64,000 bases of DNA. It comes from Streptomyces sp. NBC_01264. GTDB lineage: Bacteria > Actinomycetota > Actinomycetes > Streptomycetales > Streptomycetaceae. Under the pieces are notes generated by a model that saw only the letters and a program-made list of their open reading frames with translations, made no database searches and was not told where the DNA came from. This document shows, in pieces, positions 54,260 through 63,818 of the stretch (positions are counted from its first letter, which is position 1; every line of letters starts with the position of its first letter). The position numbers and the translations under genes are program-made. Where the stretch lies: positions 6,138,001 through 6,202,000 of the forward strand of contig NZ_JAPEOX010000001.1 in assembly GCF_026340675.1 (NCBI RefSeq). Reading direction: 5' to 3'.

Positions 54260-54292
54260 TCTCCCGCGCCTCTCCCGCGTCTCTCCCGTACG
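54260..54292 (+). repeat. Three 11-bp direct repeats upstream of the CreE-like gene
   Basis: TCTCCCGCGCC, TCTCCCGCGTC and TCTCCCGTACG (54260-54292). The period equals that of the SARP-like boxes, but the CAAG core is absent. Possible operator for the nitrite genes. Confidence 0.6.
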
Positions 54293-54338
54293 TCCCCACG
54301 TCCCTGACCGAGCCGGAACCCGTATCTGAGGAGTGTTG

Positions 54339-56336
54339 GTGCTTACGGTCTCCCTTGTCGGCGCGGGGCCGCGCGGTTTCGCGGTCCTGGAGCGGCTCTG
54401 TGCCAACGAGCGCACATCCCCGTCCCACCGAGCGGTGACCGTGCACGTGGTCGAGCCGCACGCACCGGGCCCCGGAAGGGTGTGGCGCACCGGGCAGCCG
54501 CGCCAGCTGCTGATGAACACCGTGGCCTCGCAGGTCACCGTCTACACCGACCACAGCGTGCTGATGGACGGCCCCGTCGAGGAGGGCCCCAGCCTGTACG
54601 CATGGGCGGCCGAACTCGCCCGCGACGCCGAGGAGCCCGGGGTACGGGACCGGATCCCCGCCGAGGCGCTGGCCGAGGCCCGCCGGCTGGGCCCGGACGA
54701 CTACCCCACCCGCGCGTGCTACGGCGCCTACCTGGAGGACGCCTTCCGCGCGGTGACCGCGGCCGCGCCCGGGCACGTCACCGTCGTCGAGCACCGCACC
54801 CGGGCCGTGGCCCTGACCGACGCAGCCGCGTACGGCGGTCCGCAGACCCTGGAACTGGCCGACGGCACGCTCCTCACCGGCCTCGACGCCGTGGTCCTCT
54901 CCCTGGGACACGTGCCCGCCCGGCCCACCCGGGGCGAGAGCGCGCTCGCGGAGGCCGCCGCCGCGCACGGGCTGACGTACATCGCCCCCTCGAACCCCGC
55001 GGACGTGGACTTCTCCGTGGTGGCGCCGGGCGAGACGGTCTTCGTCCGCGGCCTCGGGCTGAACTGCTTCGACGTCCTCGCGCTGCTCACCGAGGGCCGC
55101 GGCGGCACCTTCGCACGCCAGGGGGACGCGCTGCGCTACCTGCCCTCGGGCCGGGAGCCGAAGATCGTCGCCGGGTCGCGGCGCGGTGTGCCGTACCACG
55201 CGCGCGGCGAGAACCAGAAGGGCCCGTACGAGCGCCACGAGCCGCGGCTGCTCACCCCGCAGGCCATCGACCGGATGCACCGGCGGGCGGCGGACGGCGA
55301 GCGGCTGCACTTCCTCACCGACCTGTGGCCGCTGATCGCCAAGGAGGTGGAGGGCGTCTACTACGGCACCCTGCTGACCGCCCGGGGACGGGAGCGGCAG
55401 CGCGCGTCCTTCGTCGAGCACTACCTCGCCGCGCCGGACCCCGAGTCCGAGGAGCGGCTCCTGGACTCCGCGGGCATCGCCCCCGCGGACCGCTGGGACT
55501 GGGAGACCTTGGCCCGGCCCTACCGGGGCCGCGACCTGCCGGGCCGCGCCGAGCACCGGGCCTGGCTCCTCGGCCACCTGGCCGAGGACGTGCGCCAGGC
55601 CAGGGCCGGCAACGTCCGCGGCCCGCTGAAGGCGGCCCTGGACGTCCTGCGCGACCTGCGCAACGAGATACGCCTCGCGGTCGACCACGGAAAGCTGGAG
55701 GGCGCCTCCTACCGGGACGACCTCCAGAGCTGGTACACCCCGCTCAACGCGTTCCTGTCCATCGGGCCGCCCGCCTCCCGCATCGAGGAACTGATCGCGC
55801 TGATCGAGGCCGGGGTCGTGGAGGTCATGGGCCCCGGCGTCCGGGTGCGCGCACCGGCGGCTGACGGGAGCGACGCCGGTCCCGCGGTGTTCACGGTCAC
55901 CTCCGACGCCGTCCCCGGGCCCCCGGTGGCGGCCACGGCCCTCATCGAGGCCCGGCTGCCGGAGCCGGACCTGCCGCGCACCGCGGAGCCGCTGTTGCGG
56001 GCCCTGCTGGAGAGCGGGCAGGCAGCCCGGCACCGCATCGAGGGCGCCTGCGGCGTCGCGTACGAGACCAAGGGCCTGGCCGTGACCGGGCGCCCCTACC
56101 GGCTCCTCGACGCCCAGGGCCGGGCCCACCCGCGCCGGTTCGCCTACGGCGTGCCCACCGAGGCGGTGCACTGGGTGACCGCCGCCGGAAGCCGCCCCGG
56201 GGTCAACTCCATGACCCTCGGCGACGCGGACGCCATCGCCTGCGCCGTGCTCGCCCTGCCCGGCACCCCTCGGACGGCCGGTCCGTCCGGACGGTACCGG
56301 CCTTCGCCCACCGATCCCGTCGAGGTGAACGCATGA
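54339..56336 (+). CDS. FAD/NAD(P)-binding monooxygenase, CreE/FzmM-like (aspartate to nitrosuccinate)
   Basis: A 665-residue protein of the FAD-NAD(P)-binding (PF13454) type. It opens SLVGAGPRGFAVLERL (dinucleotide fold, residues 5-20) and continues VHVVEPHAPGPGRVW and QLLMNTVASQVTVYTD, then AVVLSLGHVPARP (about 185) and the C-terminal GSRPGVNSMTLGDADAIACA. Length and layout match CreE and FzmM, which oxidise L-aspartate to nitrosuccinate. The stop overlaps the start of the CreD-like lyase (ATGA), the same pairing found in nitrite-forming cassettes. GTG 54339 follows GAGGAG; GTG 54333 is possible. Function inferred from family and pairing. Confidence 0.8.
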   Translation: MLTVSLVGAGPRGFAVLERLCANERTSPSHRAVTVHVVEPHAPGPGRVWRTGQPRQLLMNTVASQVTVYTDHSVLMDGPVEEGPSLYAWAAELARDAEEPGVRDRIPAEALAEARRLGPDDYPTRACYGAYLEDAFRAVTAAAPGHVTVVEHRTRAVALTDAAAYGGPQTLELADGTLLTGLDAVVLSLGHVPARPTRGESALAEAAAAHGLTYIAPSNPADVDFSVVAPGETVFVRGLGLNCFDVLALLTEGRGGTFARQGDALRYLPSGREPKIVAGSRRGVPYHARGENQKGPYERHEPRLLTPQAIDRMHRRAADGERLHFLTDLWPLIAKEVEGVYYGTLLTARGRERQRASFVEHYLAAPDPESEERLLDSAGIAPADRWDWETLARPYRGRDLPGRAEHRAWLLGHLAEDVRQARAGNVRGPLKAALDVLRDLRNEIRLAVDHGKLEGASYRDDLQSWYTPLNAFLSIGPPASRIEELIALIEAGVVEVMGPGVRVRAPAADGSDAGPAVFTVTSDAVPGPPVAATALIEARLPEPDLPRTAEPLLRALLESGQAARHRIEGACGVAYETKGLAVTGRPYRLLDAQGRAHPRRFAYGVPTEAVHWVTAAGSRPGVNSMTLGDADAIACAVLALPGTPRTAGPSGRYRPSPTDPVEVNA

Positions 56337-57796
56337 GCGCCGACCAGCGAACCGGCACGCCCGGCACGCCCGAACCGGCCGGGTGCGGCCCCGACTCCGG
56401 GCTGCTGTCCCCGGTGCGGGCCGGCACGCCCGCCGAGGCCGTCACCTCCGACCTGGCCTGGCTGCAGGCCATGCTCGACGCGGAGGCCGCCCTCGCCCGC
56501 GCCCAGGCCGAGGCCGGAGGCGTGCCCGCCGAGGCGGCCGCCGCCATCAGCCGTGCGGCCCGCGCCGAACGGCTCGACGTGCGCGCACTCGCGCTCCTCG
56601 CGCGCGAGACCGCCAACCCGGTGGTCGGACTGGTCCGGGAACTCACCCGGCTGGTCGCCGCCGAGTCCCCGGAGGCCGCCGAGTTCGTCCATCACGGCTC
56701 CACCAGCCAGGACGTCTTCGACACCGGCGCCATGCTGGTCGCCGACCGCACGCTGCGGCTGATCCGCGCGGACCTGGAACGGGCCGCCGAAGCCCTGGCG
56801 GTCCTCGCCGCCCGCCACCGGGACACCGCCATGGCGGGCCGCACCCTGGCCCTGCACGCCGTACCCACCACCTTCGGCCTGAAGGCGGCCGGCTGGCGCC
56901 GGCTCCTGCTGGACGCCCGCGACCGGGTGGCCGCCGCACTCGACGGAGGCCTGCCCGTATCGCTGGGCGGAGCGGCCGGGACCCTCGCCGGATACCTGGA
57001 GTTCGCCCCGCCGGGAGAGGACGGCCGACGTGGTCACGGCGAGTACGCGGACCGGCTCCTGGACGCCTACGCCGCCGAGACCGGCCTCGCCCGGCCGCCG
57101 CTGCCGTGGCACGCGCTGCGCACGCCGATGGCCGATCTCGCGGCGGCACTGGCCTTCGTCACGGGCGCCCTGGGCAAGATCGGCGTGGACGTGCAGTCGC
57201 TGACCCGGACCGAGGTGGGGGAGGTCTGCGAACCCGCGGTGGAAGGGCGCGGCGCGTCCTCGGCGATGCCGCACAAGCGCAATCCCGTACTGGCCACCCT
57301 GATCCGCAGCGCCGCGCTCCAAGTGCCGCTGCTCGCCGCGGGGGTGACGCAGTGCCTGGTCTGCGAGGACGAGCGCTCGGCGGGGGTGTGGCACGCCGAG
57401 TGGCAGCTGCTGCGCGAGTGCCTGCGGCTGGCCGGCGGAGCCGCGCACACCGCCGTGGAACTGGCCGAGGGGCTGGTCGTACGGCCCGAACGGATGCGGG
57501 AGAACCTGAAGTTGACGGGAAGTCAAGTGGTCTCGGAGAGGGTGTCCGCCGTCCTGGCGCCCCGGATCGGCAAGGCCGAGGCGAAGGAACTGCTCACCCG
57601 GGCCTCCGCCGAGGCGGAGCGCACGGGAGGCTCGCTGGCCGAGGTCCTGGGCGCGATGCCCAAGGTGAAGCGGCACCTGACGGACGCCCAGATCGTCCGG
57701 CTGCTGGATCCGGAGGGCTACACCGGCGCCGCACCGGCCCTGGTGGACCAGGAGCTGGCCGGCGCCGGCGGGGTCCCGTACGCGCAGACGCGGTAG
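56333..57796 (+). CDS. Nitrosuccinate lyase, CreD/FzmL-like (fumarase/aspartase superfamily)
   Basis: A 487-residue lyase of the adenylosuccinate lyase/CMLE branch. The superfamily signature GASSAMPHKRNPVLAT (about residues 305-320) and the HHGSTSQDVFDTG catalytic loop (about 120-132) are intact. CreD-type enzymes split nitrosuccinate to fumarate and nitrite. Neighbour evidence is strong: it overlaps the CreE-like gene by 4 bp. Primary-metabolism purB and argH normally lie elsewhere, and no purine or arginine genes are near. An alternative is a cycloisomerase of an aromatic pathway, less likely here. Terminator at 57834. Confidence 0.8.
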   Translation: MSADQRTGTPGTPEPAGCGPDSGLLSPVRAGTPAEAVTSDLAWLQAMLDAEAALARAQAEAGGVPAEAAAAISRAARAERLDVRALALLARETANPVVGLVRELTRLVAAESPEAAEFVHHGSTSQDVFDTGAMLVADRTLRLIRADLERAAEALAVLAARHRDTAMAGRTLALHAVPTTFGLKAAGWRRLLLDARDRVAAALDGGLPVSLGGAAGTLAGYLEFAPPGEDGRRGHGEYADRLLDAYAAETGLARPPLPWHALRTPMADLAAALAFVTGALGKIGVDVQSLTRTEVGEVCEPAVEGRGASSAMPHKRNPVLATLIRSAALQVPLLAAGVTQCLVCEDERSAGVWHAEWQLLRECLRLAGGAAHTAVELAEGLVVRPERMRENLKLTGSQVVSERVSAVLAPRIGKAEAKELLTRASAEAERTGGSLAEVLGAMPKVKRHLTDAQIVRLLDPEGYTGAAPALVDQELAGAGGVPYAQTR

Positions 57797-57833
57797 GCAG
57801 GGCGGCGACCGGTTCCACCGGCGGCGCGGGGAG

Positions 57834-57888
57834 GCCCCGTCCGGGGGCGGACGACCTTCGGGGTCGCCGCCCGCGGACGGGGCTTCCT
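57834..57888 (+). terminator. Long hairpin terminator after the CreD-like gene
   Basis: Outer stem GCCCCGTCCG (57834-57843) / CGGACGGGGC (57874-57883) with an inner GACC-TTCG-GGTC stem, then TTCCTTG. Confidence 0.8.
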
Positions 57889-58034
57889 TGTGTCCGGGGC
57901 CCGGTCGGGGGCGAGTTTCGGCCAGGTGTGCCCCCGCGGGCCCACCATCCCCCACCGTCCCAATCCTCCGGGCCCCGGTGAAAGGACCGGCTAAAGGCCC
58001 TTGGTGAAAGGTGCGGATGAATGGAGGCGGGGAA

Positions 58035-58066
58035 GGCAAGTCGCCGCCAAGCCAGTAGCAAGCGCC
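58035..58066 (+). promoter_or_regulatory. Candidate SARP box P4 upstream of the THN synthase
   Basis: CAAG occurs at 58037, 58048 and 58059, exactly 11 bp apart, in GGCAAGTCGCC, GCCAAGCCAGT and AGCAAGCGCC contexts. This is the clearest of the four boxes and lies about 70-95 bp before the start codon. Confidence 0.7.
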
Positions 58067-58132
58067 ATACGGGATGTTGGGGAACGTACACGCTGTGAGG
58101 GCAGCAGAAAATTCTCTACATCAGAGAGACAG

Positions 58133-59272
58133 ATGCCAGGTATGCCAATTCTATGTAAGCCTTCGGTGAGCGTGCCGGAACACATCATCACGATGGAAGA
58201 CACTCTGGCATTCGCCAGGGAGGCGCATGCGGGCAAGCCGCAGCTTCCGCTGGCCCTTCGACTGATAGAGAACACGGGGGTGCGGAAGCGCCACCTGGTC
58301 CAGCCGATCGAAAAGACGCTGAGCCACCCCGGATTCCAGGAACGCAATCGCATCTACGAGATCGAGTCGAAGAAGCGGTGCCCGGAAGTCATAGAAAAGG
58401 CCCTGGAGAACGCGGGCCTGGTGGCGACGGACATCGACGCGATCATCTACGTCTCGTGCACCGGGTTCATGATGCCCTCGCTCACCGCGTGGCTGATCAA
58501 CGAGATGGGGTTCCGCTACGACACCCGGCAGCTCCCCATCGCGCAGCTCGGCTGCGCCGCGGGCGGTGCGGCGATCAACCGCGCCCATGACTTCTGCGTG
58601 GCCCACCCCGAGAGCAACGTCCTGATCGTCTCCTGCGAGCTGTGCTCGCTGTGCTACCAGCCCACGGCCGACGACGTCGGCTCGCTGCTGTCGGACGGGC
58701 TGTTCGGCGACGCGGTCGCGGCCGCCGTGGTGCGGGGCAGCGGCGGCGCCGGCGTCCTGCTGGAGCGCAACGCCTCGTACCTCATTCCGCACACCGAGGA
58801 CTGGATCTCGTACTCCGTCCGCGACACCGGATTCCACTTCCAGCTCGACCGGCGAGTTCCCGGAACGATGGAACCGATCGCTCCGGTGCTGGGCGACCTG
58901 GCCGCGCTCCACGGCTGGGACATCGGCGATCTGGATTTCTACATCATCCACGCCGGGGGCCCCCGCATTCTGGACGACCTCGCCAAGTTCCTGGGCGTCG
59001 ACCGGGTGGTCTTCCGGCACAGCTGGTCCACGCTGACCGAATACGGGAACATCGCCAGCGCGGTCGTGTTCGACGCACTTCGCCGGCAGTTCGAAGAAGC
59101 CGAGCGCCTGACGGCCGGATCCACCGGTGTCATCGCCGGATTCGGTCCGGGAATCACCGCGGAAATGGTCCTGGGGAGCTGGGTTCCGGCGGCCCCGCAG
59201 CAAGTGGAAGCGAAGCCGGCCGCCCGGTCGGTGCCGCGTCAGCTCTCGGGAAGCATGGTGGGGACGGCATGA
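58133..59272 (+). CDS. Type III polyketide synthase, 1,3,6,8-tetrahydroxynaphthalene synthase (RppA type)
   Basis: A 379-residue chalcone-synthase-fold enzyme that condenses five malonyl-CoA into tetrahydroxynaphthalene. It matches RppA closely: catalytic Cys141 in PIAQLGCAAGGAAINRAHDF, VSCTGFMMPSLTAW, the CSLCYQPT pocket, His in IIHAGGPRILDD and Asn in YGNIASAVVFDAL. The extra Cys of the RppA starter pocket (YVSCTG) is present. ATG 58133 is used; ATG 58142 is nine bases later. It overlaps the methyltransferase start by 4 bp (ATGA). This is the scaffold gene of the cluster. Confidence 0.95.
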   Translation: MPGMPILCKPSVSVPEHIITMEDTLAFAREAHAGKPQLPLALRLIENTGVRKRHLVQPIEKTLSHPGFQERNRIYEIESKKRCPEVIEKALENAGLVATDIDAIIYVSCTGFMMPSLTAWLINEMGFRYDTRQLPIAQLGCAAGGAAINRAHDFCVAHPESNVLIVSCELCSLCYQPTADDVGSLLSDGLFGDAVAAAVVRGSGGAGVLLERNASYLIPHTEDWISYSVRDTGFHFQLDRRVPGTMEPIAPVLGDLAALHGWDIGDLDFYIIHAGGPRILDDLAKFLGVDRVVFRHSWSTLTEYGNIASAVVFDALRRQFEEAERLTAGSTGVIAGFGPGITAEMVLGSWVPAAPQQVEAKPAARSVPRQLSGSMVGTA

Positions 59273-60267
59273 GCAACGGCCAGCCGACGTCGGATCGGAT
59301 CATGCGGCTCATCACCGGGTACTGGGCGACCGGCATCCTGGGCACGGCGGCGACCCACTCCCTCTTCACCCACTTGGAGGAGGGCGCCACCTCTGCCGCC
59401 CACCTGGCCGACCGCGCCGGGATCTCTGAGCGGGGCGCGCAGGCCCTCCTCGACGGCCTGGTCAGCATCGGCCTGGTCGAGCAGGCCGCCGGCGCCTACC
59501 GCAACACCGCCGAGGCCTCCGCCTTCCTGGTGGAGGGCCGCGCCGAATCGCTGAGCGGGTTCGCCAAGCTCAAGATGGGCCACATGGGCAGCCTTTCGGT
59601 GCTGCCCGAGGTCGTCCGCACGGGCGGCCCGCTGTCGGACGCCGTGGTGGAGGTGGCCGACAACCCGCACTGGGAGCAGCTGGTCCAGGCCATCGCCGCG
59701 CAGTCGGTTCCCGTCGCGAAGATCGCCGCCGAGGCCCTGGGCCTCTCCGGGGCAGGGGAGATCTCGATCCTCGACATCGGCGGCGGCTCGGGCATCTGCT
59801 CCGGCATCTGGCTGGAACTGAACCCCGCCGCGCGCTCGACGCAGCTCGACTGGGAGCCCATCAACTCGATCGCCCGCCGGCTGCTCACCGAGCGGGGCGT
59901 GGGCGATCGCGTCAGCTACATCGACGGGGACTTCCACACGACCGGGTTCGGCGACTGCGCGCACGACGTCGTGATGTACTCCAACATCGCCCACCAGGAA
60001 GGGCCGGAGGAGAACGTCGCGATCTTCGCCAGGGCGCGCGGCGCCCTGAAGCCCGGCGGCACGCTGGTCGTCTCCGACTACATCGTCGAGGACGACCGCA
60101 GCGGCCCCGCCTTCGCGCTGACCTTCGCCTCGGAAATGCTGCTCAAGAGCAGGCGCGGGGGCACCTGGACCAGGGCGGATTACCACGCCTGGCTCACCAA
60201 GGCGGGCTTCGGTGAAATCACCTTCCGGAGCACGCCTTCGCCGACCACGTTGATCTTCGCGCGGTAG
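59269..60267 (+). CDS. SAM-dependent methyltransferase (O-methyltransferase fold)
   Basis: A 332-residue class I methyltransferase with an N-terminal winged-helix dimerisation domain (about residues 8-85; ATGILGTAATHSLFTHL, LADRAGISERGAQALLDGL) and a Rossmann domain. The SAM site is ILDIGGGSGICSG (about 168-180), with QLDWEP as the acidic loop and DVVMYSNIAHQ before the catalytic area. The fold includes both O- and C-methyltransferases of aromatic polyketides; the target on the naphthoquinone cannot be told. Translationally coupled to the THN synthase. Terminator at 60283. Confidence 0.9.
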   Translation: MSNGQPTSDRIMRLITGYWATGILGTAATHSLFTHLEEGATSAAHLADRAGISERGAQALLDGLVSIGLVEQAAGAYRNTAEASAFLVEGRAESLSGFAKLKMGHMGSLSVLPEVVRTGGPLSDAVVEVADNPHWEQLVQAIAAQSVPVAKIAAEALGLSGAGEISILDIGGGSGICSGIWLELNPAARSTQLDWEPINSIARRLLTERGVGDRVSYIDGDFHTTGFGDCAHDVVMYSNIAHQEGPEENVAIFARARGALKPGGTLVVSDYIVEDDRSGPAFALTFASEMLLKSRRGGTWTRADYHAWLTKAGFGEITFRSTPSPTTLIFAR

Positions 60268-60282
60268 TCGACGGCCCTAATG

Positions 60283-60332
60283 CGGAGCGCCGGTCGGAGG
60301 GGAAACGGAATGATCCCCGCCCCGGCGCTCCG
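60283..60332 (+). terminator. Hairpin terminator after the methyltransferase gene
   Basis: CGGAGCGCCGG (60283-60293) / CCGGCGCTCCG (60322-60332) with an inner GGGGA/TCCCC pairing. The following 230 bp to the regulator start is AT-richer than average and should hold its promoter. Confidence 0.75.
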
Positions 60333-60563
60333 AGCATGATCAGTGGCGGGCGAACGTCACCGCACGAGGGAGCGAGGGATTCCGACCGTTGCCCGGATCT
60401 ACCTCCTCGGGCCTATGCCTTCCGGCTGGCTAAAGTTCAACTCACCAGATTTTAAACGGGGGTTGTCATTCTTGATCGCCATGCTGGATCCTTCCTGGTG
60501 CAGAGGTGACGACTCTCGTCATCCGGCCGAGGCCGGGACGTACGCATCTTTCGGGGGAGCTTG

Positions 60564-61790
<1,227 letters not shown>

Positions 61791-61801
61791 AGCCGTCGGC
61801 C

Positions 61802-63709
61802 TCAGACCGAGGCCGACGCGACACCACCACCGGCTACTTCACCCCACCGCGCCCTGCGCCGCCCTGTCCGGCGGCGCAGGGCGCGGGCCGTCGGAAGCAG
61901 GGTGCACAGCGCCGACAGCGCGGCGCAGACACCGGCGACCGCACCCATCGCGAGCCAGGGCACGACCACCGGCGAATCCACCCCGAGGACCGCGAGGGCG
62001 GCGCGCACGCCCGCCAGGTTGACCGCGGTGACCGCCGTTCCGAGAAGGGCTCCGACCGAGACCGCGAGCAGGGACTCGGCCGCCGTCACGGCGAGGACCT
62101 GGCCGCGGGTGGCTCCGGCCAGCCGCAGCAGACGCAGGTCGCCGGCCCGGTCGGAGGTGGCCATCAGCAGGGTGTTGGCCAGCGCGATCGCCGTGTAGAC
62201 CAGGGCGATGCCCAGGACCAGCACATAGCCGAGCATCGTGATCCGGTTCGTGCGCGGGTGCGTCGCCGCCAGCCACTCCTGCGTGGTGCGGGCCGTGGCC
62301 CCGTACCGGGCCGCCGCCTCGCGGACCGCACCGGCCGCGGACGCGGGGGCCCTGACCTCGATGCGCGAGACCTTCGCGCCGGGCGCGTTGCGCGGGGTGA
62401 CGTAGGCCCCGTTGTCGCCGGTCCCCGTCCGCATCACGGCCACGATCCGCAGCCGGGCGGCGGTGCCGTCCGCGCGCCACAGCGGTACCGAGTCGCCGAC
62501 CCGGTGCTGCCACCACTCCTCCGTGACGACGATGCCGCCGTCGTCCAGGTCCGCCACCGACCCCGCAACCACCGACAGCCGCGAGACGTCCGCCAGAGCC
62601 GCCGGGTCCACCGCGAAGGCCTCCGTCGGCACCTTCACGAACCCCTCCTCCAGCACCGTCAGCCGGGTGTCGGCCACCGCGAGGACGCCCGTCGCCGGGA
62701 CACCGGTGATCGCCACGGAGTCCGGCAGCCGCCCGCCGGCCAGTACGTAGTCCGCGCCCGTCCGGGCCCGGGCCTCCACCGCCTTCGCCTCCTTCAGGGT
62801 CGAGGCCGTGCCCAGCAGCGATCCGGTCAGCGCGACCATCACCAGCACCGGCGCCGCCACCGCGGCCGTACGGCGGATCCCGGCGGCGGCGCTCGCCCGC
62901 ACCAGCCGGCCCGCGTAGGAGGTCAGCCGGGCCGGGACCCACATCAGCAGCCGTACGACGGGCCGTACGAGCACCGGGGCCAGCAGCCCGCACGCGGAGA
63001 TCAGCAGCATCGGCTGCACGGTGTACGTCTTGCGCTTGAGCAGCTCGCCCGGTTCCGAACCGAGCCGCCACCCCACGAAGACGACCGCGCCCAGCAGCAG
63101 CCCGCCGCCGGCCACCCACCGCCCCGGGGTCATGGGCCGCTCGTCGGTCACGGCCTCGCGCAGCGCCTCCAGGGCAGCGACCCGGCCGGCCCGCCGGGAA
63201 GCGGCGTAGGCACCCGACAGCGCGACCAGCAGACCCGTCCAGAACGCCGTGTGCAGCGGCCAGCTCTGGTCCCCGATCGCGTACCCGGCGGGCGCCAGCC
63301 CCTGCGCCACGGTCCAGCCGGCCATCAGCGGCGCACCCGCCGTGCCCAGGGCGACCCCGGCCGCGGACCCGACCAGCCCGACGGCCGCCGCCTCCGTCAT
63401 CACCAGGCGCCGCAGCTGCCCAGGCGTCGACCCGGCCAGCCGCAGCAGCCCCAGCTCGCGCCGCCGCGCGGCCACCGCGTACGAGAAGGTCGACGCCACC
63501 ACGAACACCGCCACGAACGAGCTGATCCCGCCCGCGGTGCCGAGCATCGAGTTGAGCCCCACCACCTCGGCCCCCGGCGGCAGCGCCGCCGACGCGGCGA
63601 GCCCCAGTCCCATCACGGTCATCAGCGCGACCCCCAGGGCCACGGCGACGAACGTTCCCACCTGTGTCATCCAGCGCCGCCGCAGCGACCTCAACGCGAT
63701 CTTCAGCAT
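61802..63709 (-). CDS. FtsX-type ABC transporter permease (no ATPase nearby)
   Basis: A 635-residue permease of the FtsX/MacB family. An N-terminal helix (QVGTFVAVALGVALMTVMGLG) opens a first helix set (FVAVFVVASTFSYAVAARRRELGLLRLAGST), with a central pair, a large outer domain (about residues 300-490) and three terminal helices (LVLGIALVYTAIALANTLLM onward). Start ATG 63709. Unlike the exporter at 11-14 kb, no ATPase lies next to it within the window, so its partner must be elsewhere. It borders the cluster and could be core or accessory. Confidence 0.85.
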   Translation of the reverse strand: MLKIALRSLRRRWMTQVGTFVAVALGVALMTVMGLGLAASAALPPGAEVVGLNSMLGTAGGISSFVAVFVVASTFSYAVAARRRELGLLRLAGSTPGQLRRLVMTEAAAVGLVGSAAGVALGTAGAPLMAGWTVAQGLAPAGYAIGDQSWPLHTAFWTGLLVALSGAYAASRRAGRVAALEALREAVTDERPMTPGRWVAGGGLLLGAVVFVGWRLGSEPGELLKRKTYTVQPMLLISACGLLAPVLVRPVVRLLMWVPARLTSYAGRLVRASAAAGIRRTAAVAAPVLVMVALTGSLLGTASTLKEAKAVEARARTGADYVLAGGRLPDSVAITGVPATGVLAVADTRLTVLEEGFVKVPTEAFAVDPAALADVSRLSVVAGSVADLDDGGIVVTEEWWQHRVGDSVPLWRADGTAARLRIVAVMRTGTGDNGAYVTPRNAPGAKVSRIEVRAPASAAGAVREAAARYGATARTTQEWLAATHPRTNRITMLGYVLVLGIALVYTAIALANTLLMATSDRAGDLRLLRLAGATRGQVLAVTAAESLLAVSVGALLGTAVTAVNLAGVRAALAVLGVDSPVVVPWLAMGAVAGVCAALSALCTLLPTARALRRRTGRRRARWGEVAGGGVASASV

Positions 63710-63818
63710 GCTTCCAAGCCAACCGGCCGCGCGGCCCTCGGTCAGCGGGGCAGGGGCGAGTCCGCAGGGTATGGCCAGCCCTACCGCGCCGCCCCCGCCC
63801 GCCGCCTACGGTGGGCGC

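Noticed and set aside
56333..57796. Calling the lyase purB (adenylosuccinate lyase)
   Set aside because: No purine genes are nearby, and the 4-bp coupling to a CreE-like gene in a biosynthetic cluster fits nitrosuccinate lyase better.
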